Assembly (NCBI RefSeq): GCF_009208055.1
Contig: NZ_WFKI01000002.1
Span: forward strand, 58,149 to 122,148
Length of the DNA stretch: 64,000 nucleotides
Direction: 5' to 3'
DNA from: Poseidonibacter ostreae
GTDB taxonomy: Bacteria > Campylobacterota > Campylobacteria > Campylobacterales > Arcobacteraceae
Below the pieces are notes generated by a model that did no database searches, had not been told where the DNA came from, and saw nothing but the letters and a program-made list of their open reading frames with translations. The position numbers and the translations under genes are program-made. Positions 41,967-51,026 of the stretch are shown in pieces; position 1 is the stretch's first letter, and each line of letters begins with the position of its first letter.

Positions 41967-42938
41967 ATGTTAATAGACGGACATGGTAGAAAAGTAGATT
42001 ACTTAAGAGTATCTGTAACAGAGAGATGTAACTTTAGATGTCAATACTGTATGCCTGAAAAACCTTTCTCATGGGTTCCAAAAGAAAACTTACTTTCATA
42101 CGAAGATTTATTTAAATTTATTAAAGTTGCAATTGATGAAGGTATAAAAAAAGTACGAATCACTGGTGGTGAACCACTTTTAAGAGAAAATTTAGATAGC
42201 TTTATAAAAATGATTTATGATTATAAAAATGATATTGACTTAGCTCTTACAACAAACGCATTTTTACTTCCAGCAGCAGCTCAAAAGCTAAAAGATGCAG
42301 GATTAAAAAGAATAAATATTTCTTTAGATACTTTAAGACCTGATGTTGCTGCAAAGATAGCACAAAAAGATGTTTTAAAAACAGTTTTTAAAGGTATTCA
42401 AGCAGCAGATGATGCTGGTTTAAAAATCAAAATTAATTGTGTTCCAATTAAAGGAATAAATGATCAAGAAATAGTTGAGGTATTAGACTTTTGTAAAGAA
42501 AGAGGATACACAATTAGATTCATTGAATTTATGGAAAATAATCATGCAAAAGATGGAGCTAAAGGTATTACTTCTGATGAAATGAAAGAGATAGTTTCAA
42601 GAAAGTATAAAAACTTTGAAATGATTCCAAGAGATACAAGCTCTCCTGCTCAATATTATAAACTTGAAGATGGATATCAATTTGGTATTATAGAACCACA
42701 CAAAGATGATTTTTGTGCTGCATGTAATCGAATTAGATTAACAGCTGAGGGTAATTTAATTCCATGTTTATATTTTGAAGAAGCTATGAGTATTAAAGAT
42801 GCAGTTAGAAATAATAGAATTGATGAAGCAACAGCAATACTTAAAAAAGTATTAGCTGATAAACCAGAAAAAAATAAATGGTCTGATAAAGATGATAATG
42901 AAACATCTACAAGAGCATTTTATGAAACGGGTGGGTGA
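41967..42938 (+). CDS. moaA: GTP 3',8-cyclase (molybdenum cofactor synthesis)
   Basis: A radical SAM enzyme that starts molybdenum cofactor synthesis from GTP. The 323-residue protein has the N-terminal cluster CNFRCQYC in VTERCNFRCQYCMPEKPFSW, the SAM motif RITGGEPLLRENL, and the C-terminal second cluster cysteines in DDFCAACNRIRLTAEGNLIP followed by CLYF. The usual C-terminal GG is replaced by ETGG at the end. It supplies cofactor for NapA; no other moa genes are in the window. Confidence 0.96.
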   Translation: MLIDGHGRKVDYLRVSVTERCNFRCQYCMPEKPFSWVPKENLLSYEDLFKFIKVAIDEGIKKVRITGGEPLLRENLDSFIKMIYDYKNDIDLALTTNAFLLPAAAQKLKDAGLKRINISLDTLRPDVAAKIAQKDVLKTVFKGIQAADDAGLKIKINCVPIKGINDQEIVEVLDFCKERGYTIRFIEFMENNHAKDGAKGITSDEMKEIVSRKYKNFEMIPRDTSSPAQYYKLEDGYQFGIIEPHKDDFCAACNRIRLTAEGNLIPCLYFEEAMSIKDAVRNNRIDEATAILKKVLADKPEKNKWSDKDDNETSTRAFYETGG

Positions 42939-42965
42939 TTTTTTACTCAATAATAGATTAAGTAT

Positions 42966-43610
42966 TTAACAATACTTATCTATAAAAGAAGGAAGATTAT
43001 CTTCTTCTTTACTATCTTTTTTAAAAGCTTCAATACTTGACCTTAAAAGCATCTCTTGATGAGTTTGAGGTACAAGATTTAAATCATTATATCTGTCTAT
43101 CTCTCTACGCTTAAAATTGTTTTCTGTATTAATCTTATTTACTCTTAAATCTTTTTTAAACTCTTTTAAAATAAGGTTCTTTTCAAGTAAATATGCAATT
43201 GCATAAATTTCATACTTGTCAAGCTTTTGACTATCTTCTTCATTATTGTCAGATTTCATCCAATATAAAGTAGTGATAATATCATGTGTAGTATTATTTA
43301 TAATATTTAGGTTTTTTGCATAATCAATAATTTTATATTCATTTACATTTAACCAACGCTCTTTTAAATTTGTAGCTTTTTCATTAAAGTTATTTTTATC
43401 ATCAATGATTGTAAATAAATTTGCAATGCCAAAGTTTTCTATTCTTCTTTGTAAATTTATTACAATACCATTCCATATTGCAAATAAGGAATATGAATAT
43501 TTATTAATTTTAATTAATTCATTAGCTTCTTTGAAAGAGTAGATTTCGGATTCTTTTAAATTAAATTTTGGATTATTAGGATTTTCTAATAATTCAGATG
43601 CATTAAACAT
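42966..43610 (-). CDS. Hypothetical cytoplasmic protein
   Basis: A 214-residue hydrophilic protein starting MFNASELLENPNNPKFNLKE with a strong RBS (AAAGGAG). It has no signal peptide, membrane segment or recognisable motif and is predicted mainly helical. It lies between moaA and rpsO on the minus strand, alone. No function is assigned. Confidence 0.7.
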   Translation of the reverse strand: MFNASELLENPNNPKFNLKESEIYSFKEANELIKINKYSYSLFAIWNGIVINLQRRIENFGIANLFTIIDDKNNFNEKATNLKERWLNVNEYKIIDYAKNLNIINNTTHDIITTLYWMKSDNNEEDSQKLDKYEIYAIAYLLEKNLILKEFKKDLRVNKINTENNFKRREIDRYNDLNLVPQTHQEMLLRSSIEAFKKDSKEEDNLPSFIDKYC

Positions 43611-43798
43611 AAAATCTTCTCCTTTTTCTTAAATAATATAAATAAATTATACCATTATTTTTTTGAAAAATCTCCAAAGTGTTAAGCTTTATTAAAATTC
43701 ACGACATACTTAAAGTTTTTTTAAAGAAAATTTATCTATAATACGCGTCCACTTACAAATAGTAAAGTGAAATTACATATACCTATTAGGAGGTCATG

Positions 43799-44071
43799 AT
43801 GGCTTTAGATCAGGATTTAAAAGCAGAGATTGTTGCAAAATACGCAAAAAAAGACGGTGATACAGGTTCAGCACAAGTACAAATTGCTATATTAACTAAG
43901 CAAATTTCAGTATTAACTGACCACTTAAAAACATTTAAAAAAGACCACTCTTCAAGATTAGGACTTTTAAAAATGGTTGGAAAAAGAAAAAGACTATTAA
44001 AATATTTAAGAAGAACTGATTATGCAGGTTTTGTTGAATTAGTTGCTTCATTAGGAATTAGAGCTAAATAA
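43799..44071 (+). CDS. rpsO: 30S ribosomal protein S15
   Basis: Binds 16S rRNA early in 30S assembly. The 90-residue product ALDQDLKAEIVAKYAKKDGD, with GSAQVQIAILTKQISVLTDH and KKDHSSRLGLLKMVGKRKRL, is unmistakable. I choose the second ATG (43799) because AGGAGG is five bases upstream; the first ATG (43796) is too close. A TATAAT -10 is about 60 bases upstream and a strong terminator follows. Confidence 0.97.
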   Translation: MALDQDLKAEIVAKYAKKDGDTGSAQVQIAILTKQISVLTDHLKTFKKDHSSRLGLLKMVGKRKRLLKYLRRTDYAGFVELVASLGIRAK

Positions 44072-44095
44072 TTTTAGCTTTACTTGCTTTCTTAG

Positions 44096-44131
44096 AAAAA
44101 GGTTTACAGTTTTACTGTAAGCCTTTTTTTT
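44096..44131 (+). terminator. Intrinsic terminator after rpsO
   Basis: AAAAAGGTTTACAG and CTGTAAGCCTTTTT arms flank TTTTA, with a run of T at the end. It is a classic rho-independent terminator. Confidence 0.9.
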
Positions 44132-44189
44132 TACTCAAAATTAAATTTTACAATTAATTCCTCAAAATTACATATCTTAATAATGTTTC

Positions 44190-44202
44190 TTGTAAAATAC
44201 AA
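44190..44202 (+). promoter_or_regulatory. Possible operator of the Rrf2-family regulator
   Basis: TTGTAAAATACAA, a perfect palindrome with three-base centre, overlaps a TAAAAT -10 candidate (44193-44198) 25 bases upstream of the regulator start. Autorepression is a reasonable guess for an Rrf2 protein. Confidence 0.35.
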
Positions 44203-44226
44203 TCAATAAAATATGTCAGGATATAA

Positions 44227-44625
44227 ATGTTATTAACAAAAAAGAGTGAATATGCACTTCTTTCTTTAATTTCAATCGCGAAAGCTGATGAACCAAAGAA
44301 CGTTGATGTATTATCAAAAGAATTAAATATATCAAAATCATTTTTAGCAAAAATTATGCAAAACTTAGCAAAGCACCAAATAGTAGTATCTCATAGAGGT
44401 GTTAATGGTGGATTTGCTTTAAAAAAATCTTATGATCAAATAACTATATTAGAAATTACAACAGCAGCAGAAGAGAAAACGCCTTCAGTTTTCGAATGCT
44501 CACCATCTGTAAATGATTGTCCAAGTCAAGTAGGAATGTTATGTACTATTTGGCCTTTATTAAACAACTTACAATCAAAAATTGATGGTTTTTTAAATGA
44601 TTTAACACTAAAAGATATTTCTTGA
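44227..44625 (+). CDS. Rrf2-family iron-sulfur transcriptional regulator
   Basis: A 132-residue winged-helix regulator. MLLTKKSEYALLSLISIAKA and LNISKSFLAKIMQNLAKHQI form the DNA-binding domain, and three cysteines in FECSPSVNDCPSQVGMLC are placed like those that hold the [2Fe-2S] or [4Fe-4S] cluster of IscR/NsrR. Cysteine spacing is seven and eight residues rather than five to six, so which of the two it resembles is open. An NO-sensing NsrR-like role is conceivable given the denitrification genes. The stop overlaps the next start. Confidence 0.88.
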   Translation: MLLTKKSEYALLSLISIAKADEPKNVDVLSKELNISKSFLAKIMQNLAKHQIVVSHRGVNGGFALKKSYDQITILEITTAAEEKTPSVFECSPSVNDCPSQVGMLCTIWPLLNNLQSKIDGFLNDLTLKDIS

Positions 44626-45671
44626 TGACGTTATTTCACATTTCTCATACAGATTTAGATGGATATGGATGTCAGCTAATTACAAAAGAGTTTTTTAAAA
44701 AAGGTTTTTACTATAATGCAAATTATGGAAATGAAGTTAAATTAACTATTAAAAAGGTTTTATCTCAGATTGAAGATTTTAAAGAAGAAGAGATTTTCTT
44801 TTTAATATCTGATTTAAATTTAACTCCTCAAGAATCAAAAGATTTAGATAAAAGCATAAATGAATTAAATGATAATGGTTTCAATATAAAGCTTCAAATT
44901 TTAGATCATCATGCAAGTGGTCAAAAAAGTGCAGATATCTATCATTGGTACTATTTAGATATTAGTAGATGTGCTACAAAAATAGTATATGACTATATGT
45001 GTGAAGAGTATAGTGCTTTTAATTGTGATGAAAGAGCTTGGTTATCTCCTTTAGTAGATGCAATTAATGCAGTTGATATTTGGTTAGATAATGAAGTTAA
45101 AAACTTTGAGTTTGGAAAAGTTTTATTAATGATGGTTTCAAAAGCAAGAGAAGTTAATAATATACTTTTTTCTGATTTGAATAGAGAATATAGAATTCAT
45201 TTACTAAAAGAGTCATGTAAATATATTGAACAAAGAGATGGAAATATATTATTAGATAATAGCTTACACGAAATGAAAAAAGAGTTTCTAAAACTAGATA
45301 AAAAAGATGATACTTTAGATAACTTATCTGCAAAATTTTTAGTAAAATCACTTGCTGATATAAAAGATGAACTTACAGTTACATACAAAGGACACAAAGG
45401 TCTTTTAACTTACTGTTTAGGTTCTATCTCAATTCCTGCTAATGCTTTCTTAAAAGCTAATACAGACTTTGACTTCTTTATTGATGTTGGCAGAAAAGGT
45501 AATTCTAGCTTTAGAGCAGATGGAAAAGTTGATGTTGCTTTAATGGCAGAAAAATTAGCAAGAGGTGGTGGACATGTAAATGCATCTGGTGCTAAATTTA
45601 ATGATTTTAAAGAAACTATAAACTATAGTGATGTTAAAACTTACGTTCAAGGAAAATTAGACAAAATCTAA
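44625..45671 (+). CDS. DHH-family phosphoesterase
   Basis: A 348-residue DHH/DHHA1 protein. Motif I is HISHTDLDGYGCQL near the start, the DHH motif is ILDHHASGQK near residue 90, and the C-terminal DHHA1 part has ARGGGHVNASGAKF. Such enzymes are Mn-dependent nanoRNases, pAp phosphatases or cyclic-dinucleotide hydrolases; the exact substrate cannot be told. The ATG at 44625 overlaps the Rrf2 stop (TGATG), so expression is coupled. Confidence 0.88.
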   Translation: MTLFHISHTDLDGYGCQLITKEFFKKGFYYNANYGNEVKLTIKKVLSQIEDFKEEEIFFLISDLNLTPQESKDLDKSINELNDNGFNIKLQILDHHASGQKSADIYHWYYLDISRCATKIVYDYMCEEYSAFNCDERAWLSPLVDAINAVDIWLDNEVKNFEFGKVLLMMVSKAREVNNILFSDLNREYRIHLLKESCKYIEQRDGNILLDNSLHEMKKEFLKLDKKDDTLDNLSAKFLVKSLADIKDELTVTYKGHKGLLTYCLGSISIPANAFLKANTDFDFFIDVGRKGNSSFRADGKVDVALMAEKLARGGGHVNASGAKFNDFKETINYSDVKTYVQGKLDKI

Positions 45672-45743
45672 TTTTCTCTTCCTTTTTATAATACTTTCAA
45701 CATATTTATTTATAATATAGTAAATAATTAAAAAGGATAAAAA

Positions 45744-46172
45744 ATGGAGTGTGAATTTCCAAGTGTTAATTCAAATAATGAAGAAATTATAGAAATATTT
45801 AAAAATACAAAAACAATTGCAATAGCAGGTCTCTCACCTAATGAAGAGAAAGCCTCAAATAGAGTTGCAAAATATTTACAAAATGCAGGATTTAAAATAG
45901 TTCCTATTTATCCAAAAGAAGAGACTATTTTAGGTGAAAAAGTTTATAGAAGTTTAGAAGAGATACCTTTTAAAATTGATATGGTTGATATCTTTAGAAA
46001 ACCAAATGCAATTGCAGCTGTGATTGATGCATGTATAGCAAGAGGTGATATTGATACAGTATGGACTCAATTAGGGCTTGTAAATAATGAAGCTGCCCAA
46101 AAAGCAAGCGAAGCAGGAATGAAAGTAGTTCAAAATAAGTGTACTAAGATAGAACACGCTAACTTATTCTAA
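45744..46172 (+). CDS. CoA-binding domain protein (YccU-like)
   Basis: A 142-residue Rossmann-fold protein: TIAIAGLSPNEEKASNRVAK at residues 18-38 is the CoA_binding_2 glycine-rich loop, and IDMVDIFRKPNAIAAVIDAC and VVQNKCTKIEH follow the YccU pattern. Such proteins bind CoA but have no known reaction. It converges with the histidine kinase gene and overlaps it by four bases. Confidence 0.88.
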   Translation: MECEFPSVNSNNEEIIEIFKNTKTIAIAGLSPNEEKASNRVAKYLQNAGFKIVPIYPKEETILGEKVYRSLEEIPFKIDMVDIFRKPNAIAAVIDACIARGDIDTVWTQLGLVNNEAAQKASEAGMKVVQNKCTKIEHANLF

Positions 46173-47464
46173 GTCTTTTTTAATTCAGATGGGTTGTTAA
46201 TAACTAATTTAGCAACACATCCTGTTTTGCCATCTTTTCTATTTTTTAAAGAAATTCTAGCTCTTAATGCATCAGCAGCATTTTTTGCTAAAAATAAACC
46301 TAATCCAACGCCACTTTGATTTCCATATCTTTTAAAAGGTGCAAACAAATTTATTTTTTCATCAATTCCTAAACCCTCATCAGTAACAGTAATAACAAGT
46401 TTAGTCTTTGTTTTTTTTAATCTTATTGCAATAGATTTTTCATTTGGTGTAAATTTGATAGCATTTTGTACAAAGTTTTGCAGGATTTGATTAAATAGAG
46501 TTAATTGTATTGATGTTTTTAAAAAATTCACATTTGAAAAAAATGTAATAATTATATTTTTCTGAGCACTAAGCATTCTATAGTCATTTGATTTCTTTTT
46601 CATATATTCAACTAAATCTAAATCAATAGTTTGTTCAAATTGAGCACCTTCAGCTCTTCCTATATCTAAAATTGAAGAAATCATTATATTCATATCATCA
46701 ATTTGTTTTACTGTAAGCTTTAGTGTTTCTTCATAGGCTTCAACTTCTCTTTTTTTACGTAAGGTAACTTCATTTTTTAGTTTCATTACAGCAAGTGGAG
46801 TTTTTAACTCATGAGCAGCACCTATAAATAACTCTTTTTTAAATTTTACATAGGTTTCAATTCTATTTGTTAAAGAGTTAATTGAATCAGATAATGAATG
46901 AAATTCAATGGGTAAATCTTTCTTATCAATTTGTGTTAAAGAGTTCTCATCCATATTAGAGAGTTTTTTATTAATTTGAATAATAGGTTTAAGTAAAGAT
47001 TTTGATACTACAAGTGAGTATAAAAGCATTAGTATAAATCCTGGAATTGCCAATATAAATAAGTTTTTAAAAATGATTGAATATAATAATTCTCTTTCAA
47101 AGTCAATATTTTTAACAATACGAAGGTATTGATTTTTCTTTACATTTATAGGATAAATAAGTTTTATATAAAAATTGTTTTCTTTTTTATATGTGTAAAA
47201 CTTATAATTTAATAGTTTTACATCATCAATTAAATCAATAGTCACATTGTTATTTTGAATAGCTTTAAAGTTATTTTTTGTAAGTTTTTTATTTAATGAT
47301 GCTAGATAAATCTCTTTTGCATCTTGGAGCATAACTTTTTGTATATTTCCATAAACAGTACTTCTTGTATATTCATAGAAAATAAATGATAGTGCAATAA
47401 TAAAAAGCGAAGTAGCAATAATTAGTTTAGTATAAAACTGTTTGTATATGCTCTTCGCTTCCAT
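46169..47464 (-). CDS. Two-component sensor histidine kinase
   Basis: A 431-residue membrane kinase with two membrane segments (about residues 12-30 and 135-155) and a periplasmic sensor domain of about 100 residues. Phosphorylation site in AAHELKTPLAVMKLKNEV, N box NFVQNAIKFTPN, and G boxes DEGLGID and GVGLGLFLAKN are all intact. It follows its response regulator by 23 bases. The signal is unknown; the sensor domain is small and lysine-rich. Confidence 0.92.
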   Translation of the reverse strand: MEAKSIYKQFYTKLIIATSLFIIALSFIFYEYTRSTVYGNIQKVMLQDAKEIYLASLNKKLTKNNFKAIQNNNVTIDLIDDVKLLNYKFYTYKKENNFYIKLIYPINVKKNQYLRIVKNIDFERELLYSIIFKNLFILAIPGFILMLLYSLVVSKSLLKPIIQINKKLSNMDENSLTQIDKKDLPIEFHSLSDSINSLTNRIETYVKFKKELFIGAAHELKTPLAVMKLKNEVTLRKKREVEAYEETLKLTVKQIDDMNIMISSILDIGRAEGAQFEQTIDLDLVEYMKKKSNDYRMLSAQKNIIITFFSNVNFLKTSIQLTLFNQILQNFVQNAIKFTPNEKSIAIRLKKTKTKLVITVTDEGLGIDEKINLFAPFKRYGNQSGVGLGLFLAKNAADALRARISLKNRKDGKTGCVAKLVINNPSELKKT

Positions 47465-47487
47465 TATTTAAGCCTTGTTAAAAAATA

Positions 47488-48189
47488 TTAAGCTTTTGCT
47501 TTTGCAGATTTCTCTTCTTCTGTTAAATTAGGGTAACAGAATCTGTAACCTCTTCTTCTAATAGTTTCAATTGTTGAAATATTTAATGGCTTATCCATTT
47601 TTTGTCTAATTTGATTAATTGCAACTTCAATAACATTAGGAGTAACTAATTCTGGCTCTTCCCAAATTGCGTCAAGTAATTGCTCTTTTGAAACGATTTG
47701 ATCTCTATGTCTTGCAAGGTGAGTTAAAACTTCAAAAGGTTTACCTTTTAATTCAATTTCATTCCCATCATACTCGATTTTTTCTTCATCAGGATTAATA
47801 ATTAAATCATCAATTTCAATTACATTAGTTCCACCAAATCTTAATCTAGCTTCAATTCTTGCAAGTAAAATATCAAAATCAAATGGTTTTTTAATATAAT
47901 CATCAGCACCAGATTTTAATGCTTCAATTTCTGATTCTTTATCATCTCTTGCTGAAATAATAACAACAGCAGTTCTTGAACTTCTGTTTTTAACTAGTTT
48001 ACATAATTCAATTCCATCACCATCTGGTAACATCCAATCAGTTAAAACTAAGTCGTAGTTTCTAATATCTATAAAGTATTCAGCATCTTTATAATTCTCA
48101 GCTGCATCAACTTGGTAACCAAAATCAGCTAAGCCTTCTTGAAGTGTTCTATTTAAAGTTATTTCATCTTCTATAATTAATATTCTCAT
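47488..48189 (-). CDS. OmpR-family response regulator
   Basis: A 233-residue regulator: receiver domain (residues 1-115) with acidic pair EDE and phosphoacceptor Asp in DLVLTDWMLPDGDG, Lys in IKKPFDF, and a C-terminal OmpR winged helix (VIEVAINQIRQKMDKPLNIS, IRRRGYRFCYP). It is co-transcribed with the histidine kinase. Since the receiver is complete it is a real phosphorelay partner and not a degenerate orphan of the HsrA type. Confidence 0.93.
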   Translation of the reverse strand: MRILIIEDEITLNRTLQEGLADFGYQVDAAENYKDAEYFIDIRNYDLVLTDWMLPDGDGIELCKLVKNRSSRTAVVIISARDDKESEIEALKSGADDYIKKPFDFDILLARIEARLRFGGTNVIEIDDLIINPDEEKIEYDGNEIELKGKPFEVLTHLARHRDQIVSKEQLLDAIWEEPELVTPNVIEVAINQIRQKMDKPLNISTIETIRRRGYRFCYPNLTEEEKSAKAKA

Positions 48190-48389
48190 AAATTCTATCC
48201 TTTAAATTTAAGTTAAGTTTAAATTTTGTCGGAATTGTAGCATAATTATTTGAATAATTAAAGCTATTTTAAGCTAAATTTTAAAATTTCTTTAAGTAAT
48301 GTATATTTTCGCCTTTTAAAATAGCAAAATTAACCTTCTATTAACCAAGAATAGATAAAATAATAAAAATAAAATTTCTAAGGAAAAAA

Positions 48390-49199
48390 ATGAAAAAAAT
48401 AATTTCAAGTTTAGTAGCAACACTAGCAATTACTTCTGTATCTTTAAATGCAGCTGATTATTATGCTTCTGTAAATGGAGATAAAATTACAAAAGCAGAC
48501 GTTGCTTTAGTACTACAAGATCCAAGAATAGATTTTTCAAAATTACCAAAAAATGCTCAAAAGCAAGTATTAGAACAAATTATAAATAAAAAGCTTTTAG
48601 CAAAACAAGCTATTAAAGATGGAATTGAAAATGATGCATCTTATAAAGATGCTTTAAATAAAATGAAACAAGATTTAGCATTTCAAGTATGGCAAAAAAA
48701 TGAGATTGAAAAACATAAACCATCTGATTCTGAGATTAAAAAATTTTATGATGAAAATAAATCAAATTTTGTAGTTCCAATGACTTTAAAAGCTAGTCAT
48801 ATTTTACTTGAAAAAGAGTCTGAAGCAAAAGATATTATTAAACAAATTAATAAAGCTTCAAATAAACAAGCGAAATTTGAATCTTTAGCAAAAACTAAAT
48901 CAATTGGACCTACAGGAAAAAATGGTGGTAAACTTGGTGAATTCCCAGCAACTCAAATGGTTCCTGAATTCTCAAAAGCTGCACAGAATATGAAAGCAGG
49001 TTCTTATTCTAAATCTCCTGTAAAAACACAATTTGGATATCATGTAATTTATTTAGAATCTAAAAAGAAAGGTAAATCATTATCTTTTAATGAAGTAAAA
49101 GGTAATATTTCACAAATGTTAATAGGAAATGCTTACAATAAAAGTGTAAAAGAAATTTCTGATAAATTAAGAAAAACAGCAAAAATCGTAATTAAATAA
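48390..49199 (+). CDS. Periplasmic peptidyl-prolyl cis-trans isomerase, parvulin type
   Basis: A 269-residue exported protein (signal peptide MKKIISSLVATLAITSVSLN) with a SurA-like helical N-terminal part and a parvulin PPIC domain in residues about 128-225 (LKASHILLEKESEAKDIIKQ, GKNGGKLGEFPATQMVPEFS, VKTQFGYHVIYLESKKKGKS). It corresponds to the PEB4/Cbf2 proteins of Campylobacter, which help outer-membrane protein folding. fbaA follows 18 bases later, as in related genomes. Confidence 0.9.
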   Translation: MKKIISSLVATLAITSVSLNAADYYASVNGDKITKADVALVLQDPRIDFSKLPKNAQKQVLEQIINKKLLAKQAIKDGIENDASYKDALNKMKQDLAFQVWQKNEIEKHKPSDSEIKKFYDENKSNFVVPMTLKASHILLEKESEAKDIIKQINKASNKQAKFESLAKTKSIGPTGKNGGKLGEFPATQMVPEFSKAAQNMKAGSYSKSPVKTQFGYHVIYLESKKKGKSLSFNEVKGNISQMLIGNAYNKSVKEISDKLRKTAKIVIK

Positions 49200-49217
49200 A
49201 TTTTCAAGGAGACTAGT

Positions 49218-50285
49218 TTGGGTGTATTAGAAATAGTAAAAGCAGGAGTTTTAACTGGAAGTGAAGCAAAGAAATTATTTGCTTATGCAAAAAAGAATAA
49301 GTTTGCTATTCCAGCAGTTAATGTGGTAGGTACAGATTCTGTTAATGCAGTTTTAGAAGCAGCAGCAAAAGTTAATTCTCCAATTATTATTCAGTTCTCA
49401 AATGGTGGAGCAGGATACTACGCAGGAAAAGGTTTAAAGTCTTCAGATGCGGCGGTTTTAGGTGGAATAAGTGGAGCTAATCATGTTCATACTATGGCTA
49501 AAGCTTATGGTATTCCTGTAATTTTACATACAGACCATGCAGCTAGAAAATTATTACCATGGATTGATGGTTTATTAGATGCTGGGAAAAAACACTTTGA
49601 GCAAACTGGTCGACCTTTATATACATCTCATATGCTTGACCTTTCAGAAGAGCCATTAGAAGAAAATATTGGAACTTGTGTAGACTATTTCAAAACTATG
49701 AATGAACTTGATATGATGATTGAAATTGAGCTTGGAATTACAGGTGGAGAAGAAGATGGTGTTGATAACTCTGAAGTTGATAATGCCTTATTATATACTC
49801 AACCTGAAGAAGTGTCTTATGCTTATGAAGAGTTAAGTAAAGTAAGTCCTAACTTTACAATTGCTGCATCTTTTGGAAATGTTCATGGTGTTTACAAGCC
49901 AGGAAATGTTCAATTAAGTCCTAAAATTTTAGATAACTCACAAAAATTTATTCAAGATAAACATGGTACGGAAATAGAGCCTGTTGATTTTGTATTTCAT
50001 GGGGGTTCAGGTTCTGAACTTTCAGAGATTAGAGAATCAATTGATTATGGTGTAATAAAAATGAATATTGATACAGATACTCAATGGGCAACTTGGGATG
50101 GTGTTAGATCATATGTTGAAAAAAATCATGCTTATTTACAAGGTCAAATTGGAAATCCTGAATGTCCAGATAAGCCAAACAAATCTTACTACGATCCAAG
50201 AAAATGGTTAAGAGCTTCACAAGAATCTATGATTGCAAGACTTGAGATTGCATTTTCTGATTTATGTGCCATCAACAAAAACTAA
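49218..50285 (+). CDS. fbaA: Fructose-bisphosphate aldolase, class II
   Basis: Zinc-dependent cleavage of fructose 1,6-bisphosphate in glycolysis/gluconeogenesis. The 355-residue protein has the zinc ligands in VILHTDHAARKLLP and the phosphate-binding motifs SFGNVHGVYKPGN and FVFHGGSGSEL, then KMNIDTDTQWATWDGVR. This is the class IIA type. Start is TTG at 49218 with AAGGAG upstream. Confidence 0.95.
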   Translation: MGVLEIVKAGVLTGSEAKKLFAYAKKNKFAIPAVNVVGTDSVNAVLEAAAKVNSPIIIQFSNGGAGYYAGKGLKSSDAAVLGGISGANHVHTMAKAYGIPVILHTDHAARKLLPWIDGLLDAGKKHFEQTGRPLYTSHMLDLSEEPLEENIGTCVDYFKTMNELDMMIEIELGITGGEEDGVDNSEVDNALLYTQPEEVSYAYEELSKVSPNFTIAASFGNVHGVYKPGNVQLSPKILDNSQKFIQDKHGTEIEPVDFVFHGGSGSELSEIRESIDYGVIKMNIDTDTQWATWDGVRSYVEKNHAYLQGQIGNPECPDKPNKSYYDPRKWLRASQESMIARLEIAFSDLCAINKN

Positions 50286-50315
50286 AAACGAAGAACTAGA
50301 AAACAAAAAATTAAA

Positions 50316-50349
50316 TTTATAAACTAGTAGAGGTTTACTAGTTTATAAA
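50316..50349 (+). terminator. Long hairpin between fbaA and the M15 peptidase gene
   Basis: TTTATAAACTAGTA and TACTAGTTTATAAA, 14 bp arms with loop GAGGTT, 31 bases after the fbaA stop. It has no T-run, and the peptidase gene starts 12 bases later, so it could be an imperfect terminator or affect initiation of that gene. Confidence 0.55.
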
Positions 50350-50360
50350 GGTTTACACTT

Positions 50361-51026
50361 ATGATAAAATATCTTTTTATACTCACTACTATTTTAATTA
50401 CTACTTTACTAGCTAATACAAACCCTTTTAAAATATCTTTAATAAATAAACAAATAGAAAATAGAATGCTTTTGGGAAACTCTTTTAAAAAAGGCTGTCC
50501 AGTACCATTAAAAGATTTGAGATTTCTAAGTATAAAGCATTTAGGTTTTGATGGTAAAGATAAAATTGGTGAGTTAATAGTTCATAAAAGTGTGGGAAAA
50601 GAAGTTTTAAAAATATTTGATGAATTGTATGCTTTAAAATATCCAATTTATAAGATGAAACTAGTAAGTGATTATAAAGCTGATGATTGGGTATCAATAG
50701 AAGATAATAATACATCTGCCTTTAACTGTAGAGCTATTACAGGTAAAAAAAATAAGTGGTCAAAGCATGCATATGGAAAAGCTATTGATATAAATCCAAT
50801 AGAGAATCCATATATTTCAAGAAAAGGTCATATTTCTCATAAAGACTCACTAAAATATAGAACTAGAAAACATGAAATAAAAAGTTTAAAAGATAAAGCA
50901 GTTTTACTTAAAAATAGTAAGGTTGTTAAAATCTTTGAAAAGCATGGGTGGAAATGGGGTGGAGATTGGATTACTATAAAAGATTATCAACACTTTGAAA
51001 AAAAATTAAAAAAGGAATATAAATGA
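50361..51026 (+). CDS. M15-family D-Ala-D-Ala carboxypeptidase-like protein
   Basis: A 221-residue exported protein (signal peptide MIKYLFILTTILITTLLA) with a VanY/M15 zinc peptidase domain: KWSKHAYGKAIDINPIENPY holds the HxxxxxxD zinc ligands, and GWKWGGDWITIKDYQHFEKK the last histidine. It probably trims peptidoglycan peptides or acts on cell-wall turnover. Its stop overlaps the pepA start by four bases (ATGA). Confidence 0.88.
   Translation: MIKYLFILTTILITTLLANTNPFKISLINKQIENRMLLGNSFKKGCPVPLKDLRFLSIKHLGFDGKDKIGELIVHKSVGKEVLKIFDELYALKYPIYKMKLVSDYKADDWVSIEDNNTSAFNCRAITGKKNKWSKHAYGKAIDINPIENPYISRKGHISHKDSLKYRTRKHEIKSLKDKAVLLKNSKVVKIFEKHGWKWGGDWITIKDYQHFEKKLKKEYK

Noticed and set aside
25303..42938. 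Denitrification block as a horizontally transferred island
   Set aside because: Base composition and codon habits look like those of neighbours, and no integrase, tRNA or transposase flanks it.
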